A DNA stretch of 64,000 nucleotides from Streptomyces cellostaticus (lineage in GTDB: Bacteria > Actinomycetota > Actinomycetes > Streptomycetales > Streptomycetaceae), in NCBI RefSeq assembly GCF_001513965.1, contig NZ_KQ948030.1:151448-215447 (forward strand). The letters run 5' to 3'. Shown piece by piece: positions 34,350-43,292 of the stretch. A program made the translations under genes and the position numbers. Each line of letters begins with the position of its first letter. Position 1 is the stretch's first letter. Under the pieces are notes generated by a model. It had not been told where the DNA came from, did no database searches, and saw nothing but the letters and a program-made list of their open reading frames with translations.

Positions 34350-34973
34350 TCAAGCCCCGTGCGGCCGTAGCAGCGGGAGCATCAACTGGTCGATCATCTC
34401 CTCGAGATCCCGGTCATTCCATTCACTTGTGCACATCTTTGAGCGGTACATCATCATCGCCGGGATGGCATCGAAGACATAACCGTTGGCAGCGTCGGAC
34501 CGCACCTCTCCGCGCCCTATTCCACGGGTGACAACCTCTCGCAGCAGCATGATCATCGGCTCCACCACACCCTCGAAGATCACCCCATGGAAGCGCTCGG
34601 CCTGCGCAGGATCACATTCGTGAATCACAGAGCGCAGGGCGACACCGGGGCGCGAGTACATGGCGTCCCGTGCGCGCCGGCACAGAGCCAGCAGGTCCTC
34701 GCGCACACCCCCGAGGTCGGGCACGTCCTCCAAGCGAGGCAGTCCGGCCTGGAGCGCATCGGCGACCAGGTCCTCCTTGGAGGTCCAGCGGCGATAGACC
34801 GCGGCCTTGCCGGTCTGGGCGCCGGCCGCGACGCGCTCCATCGTCAGGCCGTTCCAGCCGACCGTACTGAGCTGCTCCAGCGCGGCATCCAGGATCGCGC
34901 GCTCGAGCACCGCACCGCGCCGACGAGGGGAGGCCGTCTGAGCAGGGACAGCTGTCCAGCGCGAGGTAACCAT
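34350..34973 (-). CDS. TetR-family repressor of the adjacent MFS pump
   Basis: This 207-residue TetR regulator has its helix-turn-helix in the N-terminal 60 residues (ILDAALEQLSTVGWNGLTME, RVAAGAQTGKAAVYRRW with the usual recognition helix). A TetR ligand-binding domain completes it. ATG 34973 follows a good GGAGAAACTC site; an upstream TTG is ignored. It is divergent from an MFS exporter gene, and the 185 bp between hold two near-identical 20-bp operators. The arrangement predicts self-repression and drug- or metabolite-induced pump expression. Confidence 0.93.
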   Translation of the reverse strand: MVTSRWTAVPAQTASPRRRGAVLERAILDAALEQLSTVGWNGLTMERVAAGAQTGKAAVYRRWTSKEDLVADALQAGLPRLEDVPDLGGVREDLLALCRRARDAMYSRPGVALRSVIHECDPAQAERFHGVIFEGVVEPMIMLLREVVTRGIGRGEVRSDAANGYVFDAIPAMMMYRSKMCTSEWNDRDLEEMIDQLMLPLLRPHGA

Positions 34974-35067
34974 CTGAGTTTCTCCAGCGAGCAAGGGGAA
35001 GCGGGGGTTCCGGGGCGGGGTGCGCCGTATCGCAGCACAGGGGGACGCGATACGTGGCGCGGAACTA

Positions 35068-35087
35068 AGTGAACGCTTGCGTTCACT
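35068..35087. promoter_or_regulatory. TetR-type operator 1
   Basis: AGTGAACGCTTGCGTTCACT has two perfect nine-base arms around TT. It lies on the repressor side of the divergent promoter region and shares both arms exactly with the second operator 48 bp away. Confidence 0.85.
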
Positions 35088-35115
35088 GTTGAGGACTCAC
35101 TACCTTTGACGCGAC

Positions 35116-35135
35116 AGTGAACGCGAGCGTTCACT
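35116..35135. promoter_or_regulatory. TetR-type operator 2
   Basis: AGTGAACGCGAGCGTTCACT has the same nine-base arms as operator 1, around a GA centre, and sits 24 bp before the MFS start codon. Bound repressor would occlude the pump promoter. Confidence 0.85.
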
Positions 35136-35158
35136 AACGCATTCGTGGGGGACCCATA

Positions 35159-36706
35159 GTGACAACCTCTCAGCTGTTGCAGGAACAGAAACCGGGCGCG
35201 GCCCGCCGGGAAGGGCACCCCGGCATCGCTCTCACCGTCATCGCGGCCTGCCAACTCATGGTGGTACTCGACGCGACGATTGTGAACATCGCCCTCCCGC
35301 ACATTCAAGACGCCCTCAAGTTCAGCACCACAGACCTCACGTGGGTGATCAGCGCCTACACACTCACCTTCGGCGGCCTGCTGCTGCTCGGCGCACGAGC
35401 CGGTGACATCCTGGGCCGCCGCCGCGTGTTCATGACCGGCATTCTGCTGTTCACCTTCGCCTCGCTGCTCGGCGGCCTCGCCCAGGAACCCTGGCAGTTG
35501 CTGGCCGCACGCGCCCTGCAGGGCATGGGCGGCGCAATCGCCTCGCCCACCGCGCTGGCACTGATCACCGCCACGTTCCCCGAAGGCCCAGAACGGAACC
35601 GGGCGTTCGGCGTGTTCGCCGCCGTTTCCGCGGGCGGCGGCGCCATCGGCCTGCTGGCGGGCGGCATGCTGACCGACTGGCTCGACTGGCGGTGGGTGCT
35701 CTTCGTCAACGTGCCCATCGGCCTGCTGATCGTCGCCCTCGCACCGCTGTACATCAGTGAGTCCGAGCGGCACCCGGGGCGGTTCGACATCGCGGGTGCA
35801 CTGACCTCGACCATGGGCATGGCCTCGCTGGTCTACGGCTTCATCCGTGCCGCGGAGAATGGCTGGCGCGACGGTCTCACCCTCGGTTCGTTCGCCGCGG
35901 CGGCGGTCCTGCTGATCGCCTTCGTCCTCATCGAGATGCGGGCGAAGGAGCCGATCACCCCACTCAGGATGTTCACCGACCGCAATCGGTCGAGCACCTA
36001 TGTGATCATGCTGAGCCTGGCCGCGGCGATGTTCGGCATGTTCTTCTACATCGTTCTGTTCGTGCAGGACGTCCTCGGCTACAGCGCGATCAAGGCCGGT
36101 CTGGCCTTCCTTCCCGTGACAGTGGCGATTGCGGTCGGTGCGGGTCTGTCGCAGCGGTTCCTGCCCACGCTCGGGCCCAAGCCGTTCATGATGGCCGGCT
36201 CGGCGCTCGTGATGATCGGGCTGGTCTGGCAGACCTTCATCACCCCGGACAGCTCCTACCTCGGCGGGGTGCTGGGCCCCATGCTGGTGTTCGGCTTCGG
36301 CATGGGCCTGAACTTCGTGACGGCCACCGTCACGGCGGTTTCCGGTGTCGCCCAGCACGAGGCGGGTGCGGCCTCCGGGCTGCTCAACGCCATGCAGCAG
36401 GTGGGCGGTTCGCTGGGCCTGTCGATCCTGACCACCGTCTTCGGCTCCGCCAGCAAGGACGAGGCGAAGAAGCAGATGCCGAAGTTCCTCGCCGGCGGTT
36501 CGCCGGAGCAGAAGGCACAGTTCGCCAAGACGCACCAGTTGCCGGGGACCTGGGGACACGAGGTGCTCGCCCACGGCATCTCCGTCGCGTTCGTCCCGGC
36601 TGCTGCGATGGCCGCACTCGCGTTCCTCACCGCCTGGCTGGTGATCAAGGTCCGCAAGAGCGACCTCGAAGCCCTCGCCGGCACAGCGGGCCCGGGTATC
36701 GGCTGA
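35159..36706 (+). CDS. MFS drug exporter, DHA2 (14-TM) family
   Basis: This 515-residue proton-driven multidrug efflux protein is of the EmrB/QacA type with about 14 hydrophobic segments. Motif D-like LDATIVNIALPHIQDAL lies in TM1, motif A GARAGDILGRRRVFM follows TM2, and the motif C region is FAAVSAGGGAIGLLAGGMLTDW. The GTG start sits 24 bp after a TetR operator. It is divergent from its likely TetR repressor and is followed by a long terminator hairpin. Substrates are unknown. Confidence 0.93.
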   Translation: MTTSQLLQEQKPGAARREGHPGIALTVIAACQLMVVLDATIVNIALPHIQDALKFSTTDLTWVISAYTLTFGGLLLLGARAGDILGRRRVFMTGILLFTFASLLGGLAQEPWQLLAARALQGMGGAIASPTALALITATFPEGPERNRAFGVFAAVSAGGGAIGLLAGGMLTDWLDWRWVLFVNVPIGLLIVALAPLYISESERHPGRFDIAGALTSTMGMASLVYGFIRAAENGWRDGLTLGSFAAAAVLLIAFVLIEMRAKEPITPLRMFTDRNRSSTYVIMLSLAAAMFGMFFYIVLFVQDVLGYSAIKAGLAFLPVTVAIAVGAGLSQRFLPTLGPKPFMMAGSALVMIGLVWQTFITPDSSYLGGVLGPMLVFGFGMGLNFVTATVTAVSGVAQHEAGAASGLLNAMQQVGGSLGLSILTTVFGSASKDEAKKQMPKFLAGGSPEQKAQFAKTHQLPGTWGHEVLAHGISVAFVPAAAMAALAFLTAWLVIKVRKSDLEALAGTAGPGIG

Positions 36707-36729
36707 CCCGCACGGGGCCGCGCGAAGCC

Positions 36730-36788
36730 GCGGCCGGCCGGACCACTGCCGGGGGACAGACGGCAGGAGCAGTGGTCCGGCCGGCCGC
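36730..36788. terminator. Long terminator hairpin after the MFS gene
   Basis: A perfect 20-bp stem (36730-36749 pairing with 36769-36788, tip sequence GACCACTGC/GCAGTGGTC) encloses a second short stem, CTGCCG/CGGCAG. It begins 24 bp after the MFS stop codon. Confidence 0.88.
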
Positions 36789-37128
36789 ACCATGGCCACA
36801 AAGCCCGTCGCGAGAGGCGGAGCACCCGGCACAGCCCGCGCGACCAGCACAACCGCCGCGATCAGCGCGATCACCCCGGCCAGCGCGTACGACATCGCCC
36901 CACCCCCCTTGCGTTCCTCATCTCCGCCCCGCTTCCCGGCCTGAGCGCTCGTGCTGCTCGCCGCGGAAAGGCGGACACCGGGAAAACGCCCGGTGGTCAC
37001 GCAGAGTTCCCATCGACCACGGAGAGTTTCTCAGGTGACCGGGGCGTGGGCAGTGACGAAACAACAAGAGTCGACTGCCCCGCACAGCCCTTGGGAGAAG
37101 CGCGCCTAGAGCCGCTCGGAGCCGGCCT
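36789..37128. other. Intergenic stretch, no supported gene
   Basis: About 340 bp lie between the MFS terminator and the ADP-ribosylglycohydrolase stop. A minus-strand ATG at 36895 would start a short hydrophobic peptide (MSYALAGVIALIAAVVLVAR) behind a G-rich site. Its frame has no stop before running through the terminator and antisense to the MFS gene, so I do not call it. Confidence 0.4.
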
Positions 37129-38040
37129 TCAAAGGCCCGTGGGCACCCAGTCCGGCAGCGCCTCGGTGCGCTGCGCCCACTCCACGGGCGGCGCCCCCGC
37201 CTTGCCGGACGCCAGCACGCCACCCACGATCGCGCAGGTCGTGTCCACGTCCCCGCCCACCTGGGCGGTCGTCCAGAACGCCGCCTCGAAGTCGGCTAGC
37301 GCCCGCGCGGCGGACCAGAGGGCGAACGGGACGGTGTCGTGGGCGGACGTACGGCGTCCGCAGCCCAGGACGGCCGCGACGGTGACCGCATCGCCGTAGT
37401 CGAGCATGTCCCGGGCACGGCGCAGACCCGCGCCGACGGCGCTCTTCGGCACGAGGGCGATGACGCCGTCGAGGAGCGCCTCGGGGCTGGGCGGGCCGTC
37501 CGGCGAGGCGACCAGCGCGGCGGCCGCGGCGACGGCCATGGCGCCCACCACGGCCTCCCGGTGCTGGTGCGTGGGGTAGGCCGAGATCTCCGCCTGGTGG
37601 GTCGCCTGCTCCGGATCATCCGCGTACCAGGCGCCCAGGGGCGCGATACGCATGGCCGCGCCGTTGCCCCAGGAGCCCTGCCCGCCGAAGAGTCCGGCGG
37701 CCAGCTCGCGCCAGTCCTGGCCCTCCCGGACGAGACGCAGCAGCCGGTTGACGGCAGGGCCGTAACCCCGGTCGAAATCGTGGTGCTCGGCGAAGGAGCG
37801 GGCCAGCGCGTCCTGGTCGAGGCGCTGGTGGGCGGCTAGGACGGCCACGACGGAGCAGGCCATCTCCGTGTCGTCCGTCCACTGCCAGGGACCTGCGGGC
37901 AGCTCGCGGCGCTTGAGCAACGGGTAGTTCGCCGGAACGAAGAACTGCGAGCCCAGCGCGTCGCCCACCGTCAGTCCGCGCAGGCTGGCCAGGGCGCGGT
38001 CCAGGCGCCCGAGCCCGGGAGAAGAGGAGTCAGCGGTCAT
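37129..38040 (-). CDS. ADP-ribosylglycohydrolase family protein
   Basis: This 303-residue DraG-type hydrolase would remove ADP-ribose from proteins or other acceptors. It shows GLTVGDALGSQFF, PWQWTDDTEMACSVV with the metal-binding Thr-Asp-Asp, GSWGNGAAMRIAPLG, and VGGDVDTTCAIVGGVLA with the distal metal Asp pair. All dinuclear-metal ligands of the family seem present. It lies 12 bp downstream of the phosphatase gene reading the same way, so the two form an operon. Its substrate is unknown. Confidence 0.93.
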   Translation of the reverse strand: MTADSSSPGLGRLDRALASLRGLTVGDALGSQFFVPANYPLLKRRELPAGPWQWTDDTEMACSVVAVLAAHQRLDQDALARSFAEHHDFDRGYGPAVNRLLRLVREGQDWRELAAGLFGGQGSWGNGAAMRIAPLGAWYADDPEQATHQAEISAYPTHQHREAVVGAMAVAAAAALVASPDGPPSPEALLDGVIALVPKSAVGAGLRRARDMLDYGDAVTVAAVLGCGRRTSAHDTVPFALWSAARALADFEAAFWTTAQVGGDVDTTCAIVGGVLASGKAGAPPVEWAQRTEALPDWVPTGL

Positions 38041-38052
38041 CGCTCTGCCACT

Positions 38053-38712
38053 TTATCCGGTGACCCAGTACGGCACCGGGTCCCGCCAGCGCTCGAAGGG
38101 CCGGTCGAGTGCGTAATGGCCGTCCTCCCCGAGAACGAGCATCCGCATCTCGGCGTTCCCGGGATTCGACAGCGACTCGAATTCCGCCACCGTCCAGTGG
38201 AACCAGCGCATGCAGAACAGCCGCATCGCGAGCCCGTGCGTCACCAGGAGCACGTTCGGCGGATGGTCGGGGGCCTCGAAGCTGCGGAACAGACTCTCCA
38301 GGAAGCCCCCGACCCGGTCGTACACATCGGCGCCGGACTCCCCCTGCGGGAACCTGAAGAAGAAGTGACCGTACGCGTCCCGGTACGCCTTCTGCAGGCG
38401 CACGTCGTCGCGGTCCTGCCAGTTGCCCCAGTCCTGCTCGCGCAGCCTGGGTTCCTCCCGCACCCGTATGAGGTCCGGGTCGAGGTGAAAGGCGCGCAGG
38501 GTCTCGTGCGTACGGCGGTACGGGGAGACGTACACGCTCACGCGCTCCCGGCCGAAGAGATCCCGAAGCTCCTTGCCCGTCTCCTCGGCCTGCCGCCGGC
38601 CGCGCTCGGTCAGCGCCAGAGCATGGTCGGGTTCCCGTTCGTACACGGAGTCATCAACATTGCCCGTTGATTCGCCGTGCCGGACAAGGACGATGCGCCG
38701 TGGTCGTGCCAT
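38053..38712 (-). CDS. Histidine phosphatase (phosphoglycerate mutase-like)
   Basis: This 219-residue histidine phosphatase superfamily protein has the catalytic motif RIVLVRHGESTGNVDD, Arg in SPYRRTHETL, and the second catalytic His in VTHGLAMRLFCMRW. LREQDWGNWQD carries the acid Glu or Asp. It is likely a cytoplasmic phosphatase rather than true phosphoglycerate mutase. It is upstream of the ADP-ribosylglycohydrolase gene with a 12-bp gap and shares a transcript with it. Confidence 0.92.
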   Translation of the reverse strand: MARPRRIVLVRHGESTGNVDDSVYEREPDHALALTERGRRQAEETGKELRDLFGRERVSVYVSPYRRTHETLRAFHLDPDLIRVREEPRLREQDWGNWQDRDDVRLQKAYRDAYGHFFFRFPQGESGADVYDRVGGFLESLFRSFEAPDHPPNVLLVTHGLAMRLFCMRWFHWTVAEFESLSNPGNAEMRMLVLGEDGHYALDRPFERWRDPVPYWVTG

Positions 38713-38852
38713 GCCAAAACCCTAGATCGAGCGGGGGGCAGTCGAGCACTCGTACGGGCTCCATACGGCGTATGTCACATGAAAACCTGCTCCAGGGCCG
38801 CACCCGGACACGTAATCCGCACATTTGCTTTTCAGACCCTCGGGGAGTCGCC

Positions 38853-39458
38853 TCACACCGTCCAGGACGGCTCCAGCTCCACGATGTCACCCGAGAGGGC
38901 CGCAATGTCCGCCTCCGTCTGGGCTCGCAGGGCGAGGCGTTCGACCCGCTCGGTGCGGTACTTGCCGTGCTCGGCCGCCGACCGCCACATCGACAGGATC
39001 AGGAACTCCTGCTCGGGGGCTTCGGCGAACATGCCCCGGATCATGCCGGGCGAGCCGGCCATCGCGGGGTTCCAGACCTTCTCCTGCATGAGGGTGAAGT
39101 GCTCGACGCGCTCCTCGTGCACCCGGCAGAGCGCCACGCGGATCAGGTCGGTGTCCGTGAACCGGGGCTCGAAGCCGGTCTTCACGTCGAAGCGGTACTC
39201 GAACAGCTTGACCTGGGCATCCTTGAACGTTCCGGACTGGGCGGCCGCCAGACGGTCGTGGGAACGGGCCATGAAGGAGTCGTAGAAGGCGCGGCTCTCC
39301 CAGAAGGCGAAGATGTGCGCCACCCCGGGCCGCTGCCGGCTCCAGCCTCCGCCCTGTCCCCGAAATCCCGGCTCCCCCAGAAGCCCCGCCCATTTCCGCT
39401 GCCCCCGCTCGAAGCCGCGGCGGTCCACCACGGTGCAGCGAATCCACTTGACCAGCAC
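38853..39458 (-). CDS. DUF4937/monooxygenase-like protein
   Basis: This 201-residue protein appears to be two ferredoxin-like alpha/beta repeats of the DUF4937/YdbC or antibiotic-biosynthesis-monooxygenase-like type. Evidence is MLVKWIRCTVVDRRGFERGQ, VAHIFAFWESRAFYDSFMAR, then DLIRVALCRVHEERVEHF and FLILSMWRSAAEHGKYRTER. The repeated pattern (strand, helix, strand with FWES and MWRS) supports a two-domain dimer-like fold. The GTG at 39458 is the likely start. It is divergent from the TerD-like gene. The catalytic role is unproven. Confidence 0.8.
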   Translation of the reverse strand: MLVKWIRCTVVDRRGFERGQRKWAGLLGEPGFRGQGGGWSRQRPGVAHIFAFWESRAFYDSFMARSHDRLAAAQSGTFKDAQVKLFEYRFDVKTGFEPRFTDTDLIRVALCRVHEERVEHFTLMQEKVWNPAMAGSPGMIRGMFAEAPEQEFLILSMWRSAAEHGKYRTERVERLALRAQTEADIAALSGDIVELEPSWTV

Positions 39459-39610
39459 CGCGCCATCGTAAGGCCAGCGGGCGTGGCGCCGGTCACGCTC
39501 CGGCGGAGATCACCCGCGCCCGCGCCCCCGCGCGCGTGGCACGATGGACAATGAGCGCTGACTCCAGGGGAGTTGGAGAAGAGGGATCTTCAGGGGGAAG
39601 GGAAGGCCCG

Positions 39611-40144
39611 GTGACTGGCTTCAGCAAGGGAATCCGCAAGGTCGAGGTCGGGCTCAAGTGGGACCCCAGTCCCGCGGGTCAGCCGCCCACCGATCTCGAC
39701 ATCGTCGCCGCGACGTTCGTGTCAGGAGACGCGTACGGGGCTCCGGCCTATCTGGTGCACTTCGACAGCCGTTCGCCGGACGGCACGATCTTCCTCAACC
39801 GTGACAGCACGGACGGGCGGGGCTTCGGCTGGGACGAGCTCATGACGCTCGAACTCGACCGGCTCGGCAGCCAGTACGCGCGCGTGGTGGTCGGTGTCGT
39901 CATCCAACAGCTGCCCGGGCACAAGACGTTCGCCGACGTGCTCAATCCGGCCATGCGCATTCGCGAGGGCTACACCGTGCTCGCCGAGGACGACTTCGCC
40001 TCGACCCTCGGAGCCACGGCGGCCACGATCGCCGAGTTCGTGCGGGACGAGTCCGGCAGCTGGAACTTCCACGCCGGTGTCCATGGCTTCGAGGAGGATC
40101 CGGCAGCCTTCACGCGGGTCATGGGCAGGGCGCCCCAGCCCTGA
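39611..40144 (+). CDS. TerD-family protein
   Basis: This 177-residue protein belongs to the TerD/TerZ calcium-binding stress family linked to tellurite resistance and signalling in actinobacteria. It shows VEVGLKWDPSPAGQPPTDLD, LVHFDSRSPDGTIFLNRDST, and DDFASTLGATAATIAEFVRD. Asp-rich loops (DLDIV and DST) match the calcium-binding turns. GTG 39611 follows GGGAAGG; an in-frame ATG at 39551 would add a Gly/Ser-rich stretch. It stands alone, with no other ter genes in view, and ends before a perfect terminator palindrome. Confidence 0.9.
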   Translation: MTGFSKGIRKVEVGLKWDPSPAGQPPTDLDIVAATFVSGDAYGAPAYLVHFDSRSPDGTIFLNRDSTDGRGFGWDELMTLELDRLGSQYARVVVGVVIQQLPGHKTFADVLNPAMRIREGYTVLAEDDFASTLGATAATIAEFVRDESGSWNFHAGVHGFEEDPAAFTRVMGRAPQP

Positions 40145-40179
40145 CGCTCGTGCCTCGCAGGAGGCCGGTGCAGCACAAA

Positions 40180-40215
40180 AGTAAGGGGCGCCGGCAATTG
40201 CCGGCGCCCCTTACT
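40180..40215. terminator. Perfect 36-bp palindromic terminator
   Basis: The 36-bp sequence from 40180 is its own reverse complement, with centre CCGGCAATTGCCGG and outer arms AGTAAGGGGC. AAA precedes it and TTC follows. It lies between the convergent TerD-like and nrdJ genes and can stop both. Confidence 0.9.
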
Positions 40216-40232
40216 TCAGGACCTTTGCGTCA

Positions 40233-43127
40233 TCAGCTGCAGCCGCTGGTCGAGCCGCAGCCCTCGCAGATGTAGCAGGAGCCGGCCCGCTGCATCTTCG
40301 TGCCGCAGGAGAAGCACAGCGGCGCGTCGGCCTGGATGCCCAGCTGCATCTCCACCAGCTCGGCGCTGGTGTGCGCCTGCTTCGGGGCAGGCTTGGCCAC
40401 CTCGGACTCGGCCTTCGGCGTGGCGACGGCCTTCAGGTCCGTCTGGCGCGGCGCCGACTGGGCCAGGCCCTCGACGTCGACCTCGTCGTCGGCCGGCTCG
40501 TAGGAGCCGGTCTCCAGGTGGCGCTGGCGCTCCTCGGCGGAGTGGATGCCGAGGGCGGAGCGGGTCTCGAAGGGCAGGAAGTCCAGCGCCAGACGGCGGA
40601 AGATGTAGTCGACGATCGACTGAGCCATCCGCACGTCCGGGTCGTCCGTCATGCCGGCCGGCTCGAAGCGCATGTTGGTGAACTTCGAGACGTACGTCTC
40701 CAGGGGCACGCCGTACTGGAGGCCGACGGAGACGGCGATGGAGAACGCGTCCATCATCCCCGCGAGGGTCGAGCCCTGCTTGGACATCTTGAGGAAGACC
40801 TCACCGAGACCGTCGTCCGGGTAGGAGTTGGCGGTCATGTAGCCCTCGGCGCCGCCGACCGTGAAGGAGGTGGTGATGCCCGGGCGGCCCTTGGGGAGGC
40901 GCTTGCGGACCGGGCGGTACTCGACGACCTTCTCGACCGTCTCGCGGATGACCGCCTCGGTCTTCTCCGTGATCTCCGCCTTCTCCTTGTCCTTCGTCTT
41001 GGCGGAGAGCGGCTGGCCGACCTTGCAGTTGTCGCGGTAGATAGCGAGCGCCTTGACGCCCAGCTTCCAGGCCTCGTAGTAGATCTCCTCGACCTCCTCG
41101 ACGGTCGCCGTCTCCGGCATGTTGACCGTCTTGGAGATGGCGCCGGAGATCCATGGCTGGATCGCGGCCATCATGCGGACGTGGCCCATCGGCGAGATGG
41201 CGCGCTCGCCCATGGCGCAGTCGAACACCTCGTAGTGCTCGTGCTTGAGGCTGGGGGCGTCGATCACGTTGCCGTGCTCGGCGATGTGGGCGACGATCGC
41301 CTCGATCTGCTCCTCCTGGTAGCCCAGGCGGCGCAGGGCCTGCGGAACGGTGCCGTTGACGATCTGCATGGAGCCGCCGCCGACCAGCTTCTTGAACTTC
41401 ACCAGCGCGAGGTCGGGCTCGACACCGGTGGTGTCGCAGGACATCGCGAGGCCGATGGTGCCGGTCGGGGCGAGGACGGAGGCCTGGGAGTTACGGAAAC
41501 CGTTCTGCTCGCCGAGGCGCAGCACGTCCTGCCAGGCCTCGGTGGCGGCGGCATACACCGGGGTGTCCAGGTCGTCCATACGGACGGCCGTGCCGTTGGC
41601 GTCGGCGTGCTGCTTCATGACGCGCTTGTGGGCGTCGGCGTTGCGGGCGTAGCCGTCGTACGGGCCGACGACCGCGGCCAGCTCGGCGGAGCGGCGGTAG
41701 GCCGTACCCGTCATCAGCGAGGTGATGGCACCGGCCAGGGCGCGGCCGCCGTCGGAGTCGTACGCGTGGCCGGTGGCCATCAGCAGGGCGCCGAGGTTGG
41801 CGTAGCCGATGCCGAGCTGGCGGAACGCGCGCGTGTTCTCACCGATCTTCTGGGTCGGGAAGTCCGCGAAGCAGATCGAGATGTCCATCGCGGTGATGAC
41901 CAGCTCGACGACCTTCTGGAAGCGCTCGGTCTCGAAGGACTGGCTGCCCTTGCCGTCGTCCTTGAGGAACTTCATCAGGTTCAGCGAGGCGAGGTTGCAG
42001 GACGTGTTGTCCAGGTGCATGTACTCGCTGCACGGGTTCGACGCGGTGATCCGGCCGGACTCGGGGCAGGTGTGCCAGTTGTTGATGGTGTCGTCGTACT
42101 GGATGCCGGGGTCGGCGCAGGCCCAGGCCGCTTCGGCGATCTTGCGGAAGAGCGCCTTGGCGTCGACCTCCTCGATGACCTCACCGGTCATACGGGCGCG
42201 CAGGCCGAACTGGCCGCCCTCCTGGACCGCCGTCATGAACTCGTCGTTCACACGGACCGAGTTGTTGGCGTTCTGGTACTGGACGGAGGTGATGTCATCG
42301 CCACCCAGGTCCATGTCGAAGCCCGCGTCGCGCAGGACGCGGATCTTCTCCTCCTCCTTGACCTTGGTCTCGATGAAGTCCTCGATGTCGGGGTGGTCGA
42401 CGTCGAGAACGACCATCTTGGCGGCCCGGCGGGTGGCACCGCCGGACTTGATCGTGCCGGCGGAGGCGTCGGCGCCGCGCATGAAGGAGACGGGACCGGA
42501 GGCGTTGCCGCCGGAGGAGAGCAGCTCCTTGGAGGAGCGGATGCGGGAGAGGTTCAGGCCGGCGCCGGATCCGCCCTTGAAGATCATGCCCTCTTCCTTG
42601 TACCAGTCGAGGATCGACTCCATGGAGTCGTCGACGGCCAGGATGAAGCAGGCGGAGACCTGCTGGGGCTGCGGGGTGCCGACGTTGAACCAGACAGGGC
42701 TGTTGAAGCTGAAGATCTGGTGCAGGAGGGCGTACGCCAGTTCGTGCTCGAAGATCTCGGCGTCGGCGGGCGAGGCGAAGTACTTGTAGTCCTCACCGGC
42801 CTTCCGGTACGTCTTCACGATGCGGTCGATCAGCTGCTTGAGGCTGACCTCGCGCTGCGGGGTGCCGACGGCACCACGGAAGTACTTGCTGGTGACGATG
42901 TTGACCGCGTTCACCGACCAGAAGTCGGGGAACTCGACGCCACGCTGCTCGAAGTTGACCGAGCCGTCGCGCCAGTTGGTCATGACGACGTCACGGCGCT
43001 CCCACGCAACCTCGTCGTACGGGTGTACGCCGGGGGTGGTGTGGATACGCTCGATGCGCAGCCCCTTGCTGACCTTGGTGCCCTTGGCTCGGGAACCTCG
43101 CGCCGGACCGCTCGCCGTCTCTGTCAT
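40233..43127 (-). CDS. nrdJ: Adenosylcobalamin-dependent ribonucleotide reductase (class II)
   Basis: This 964-residue class II reductase makes deoxyribonucleotides using vitamin B12. The N-terminal part holds FNSPVWFNVGTP and GGSGAGLNLSRIRSSKELLS. The catalytic core has NPCSEYMHLDNTSCNLASLN with the Asn/Cys/Glu active-site set, and the later VLAPTGTIGLAMSCDTTGVE. Near the C-terminus KRLPKGRPGITTSFTVGG is followed by a zinc-ribbon tail with CFSCGTKMQRAGSCYICEGC. ATG 43127 follows AGGGAGGCGGC. It lies 165 bp after nrdR in the same direction and is probably cotranscribed and repressed by NrdR. No B12 riboswitch was recognised upstream. Confidence 0.97.
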   Translation of the reverse strand: MTETASGPARGSRAKGTKVSKGLRIERIHTTPGVHPYDEVAWERRDVVMTNWRDGSVNFEQRGVEFPDFWSVNAVNIVTSKYFRGAVGTPQREVSLKQLIDRIVKTYRKAGEDYKYFASPADAEIFEHELAYALLHQIFSFNSPVWFNVGTPQPQQVSACFILAVDDSMESILDWYKEEGMIFKGGSGAGLNLSRIRSSKELLSSGGNASGPVSFMRGADASAGTIKSGGATRRAAKMVVLDVDHPDIEDFIETKVKEEEKIRVLRDAGFDMDLGGDDITSVQYQNANNSVRVNDEFMTAVQEGGQFGLRARMTGEVIEEVDAKALFRKIAEAAWACADPGIQYDDTINNWHTCPESGRITASNPCSEYMHLDNTSCNLASLNLMKFLKDDGKGSQSFETERFQKVVELVITAMDISICFADFPTQKIGENTRAFRQLGIGYANLGALLMATGHAYDSDGGRALAGAITSLMTGTAYRRSAELAAVVGPYDGYARNADAHKRVMKQHADANGTAVRMDDLDTPVYAAATEAWQDVLRLGEQNGFRNSQASVLAPTGTIGLAMSCDTTGVEPDLALVKFKKLVGGGSMQIVNGTVPQALRRLGYQEEQIEAIVAHIAEHGNVIDAPSLKHEHYEVFDCAMGERAISPMGHVRMMAAIQPWISGAISKTVNMPETATVEEVEEIYYEAWKLGVKALAIYRDNCKVGQPLSAKTKDKEKAEITEKTEAVIRETVEKVVEYRPVRKRLPKGRPGITTSFTVGGAEGYMTANSYPDDGLGEVFLKMSKQGSTLAGMMDAFSIAVSVGLQYGVPLETYVSKFTNMRFEPAGMTDDPDVRMAQSIVDYIFRRLALDFLPFETRSALGIHSAEERQRHLETGSYEPADDEVDVEGLAQSAPRQTDLKAVATPKAESEVAKPAPKQAHTSAELVEMQLGIQADAPLCFSCGTKMQRAGSCYICEGCGSTSGCS

Positions 43128-43292
43128 GCCGCCTCCCTGTACGGGCTAAAACGCCCTGAAGTGCCACGATGTTCCCGTGACACGGTGTTCTGTCTGGTGT
43201 TGCGGGCACCCTCACGCTGCCGCCCGCAACAGGTCTTCGGTCGCCGCCTCACGGCCGGAACCCGGGTCTCCGACCGGTTTCCGGCCTGCCGG

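Noticed and set aside
34844..37000. A 718-codon minus-strand frame, including a possible small membrane peptide from ATG 36895
   Set aside because: The frame runs through the MFS terminator and antisense to the MFS gene, with no stop after the short hydrophobic start.
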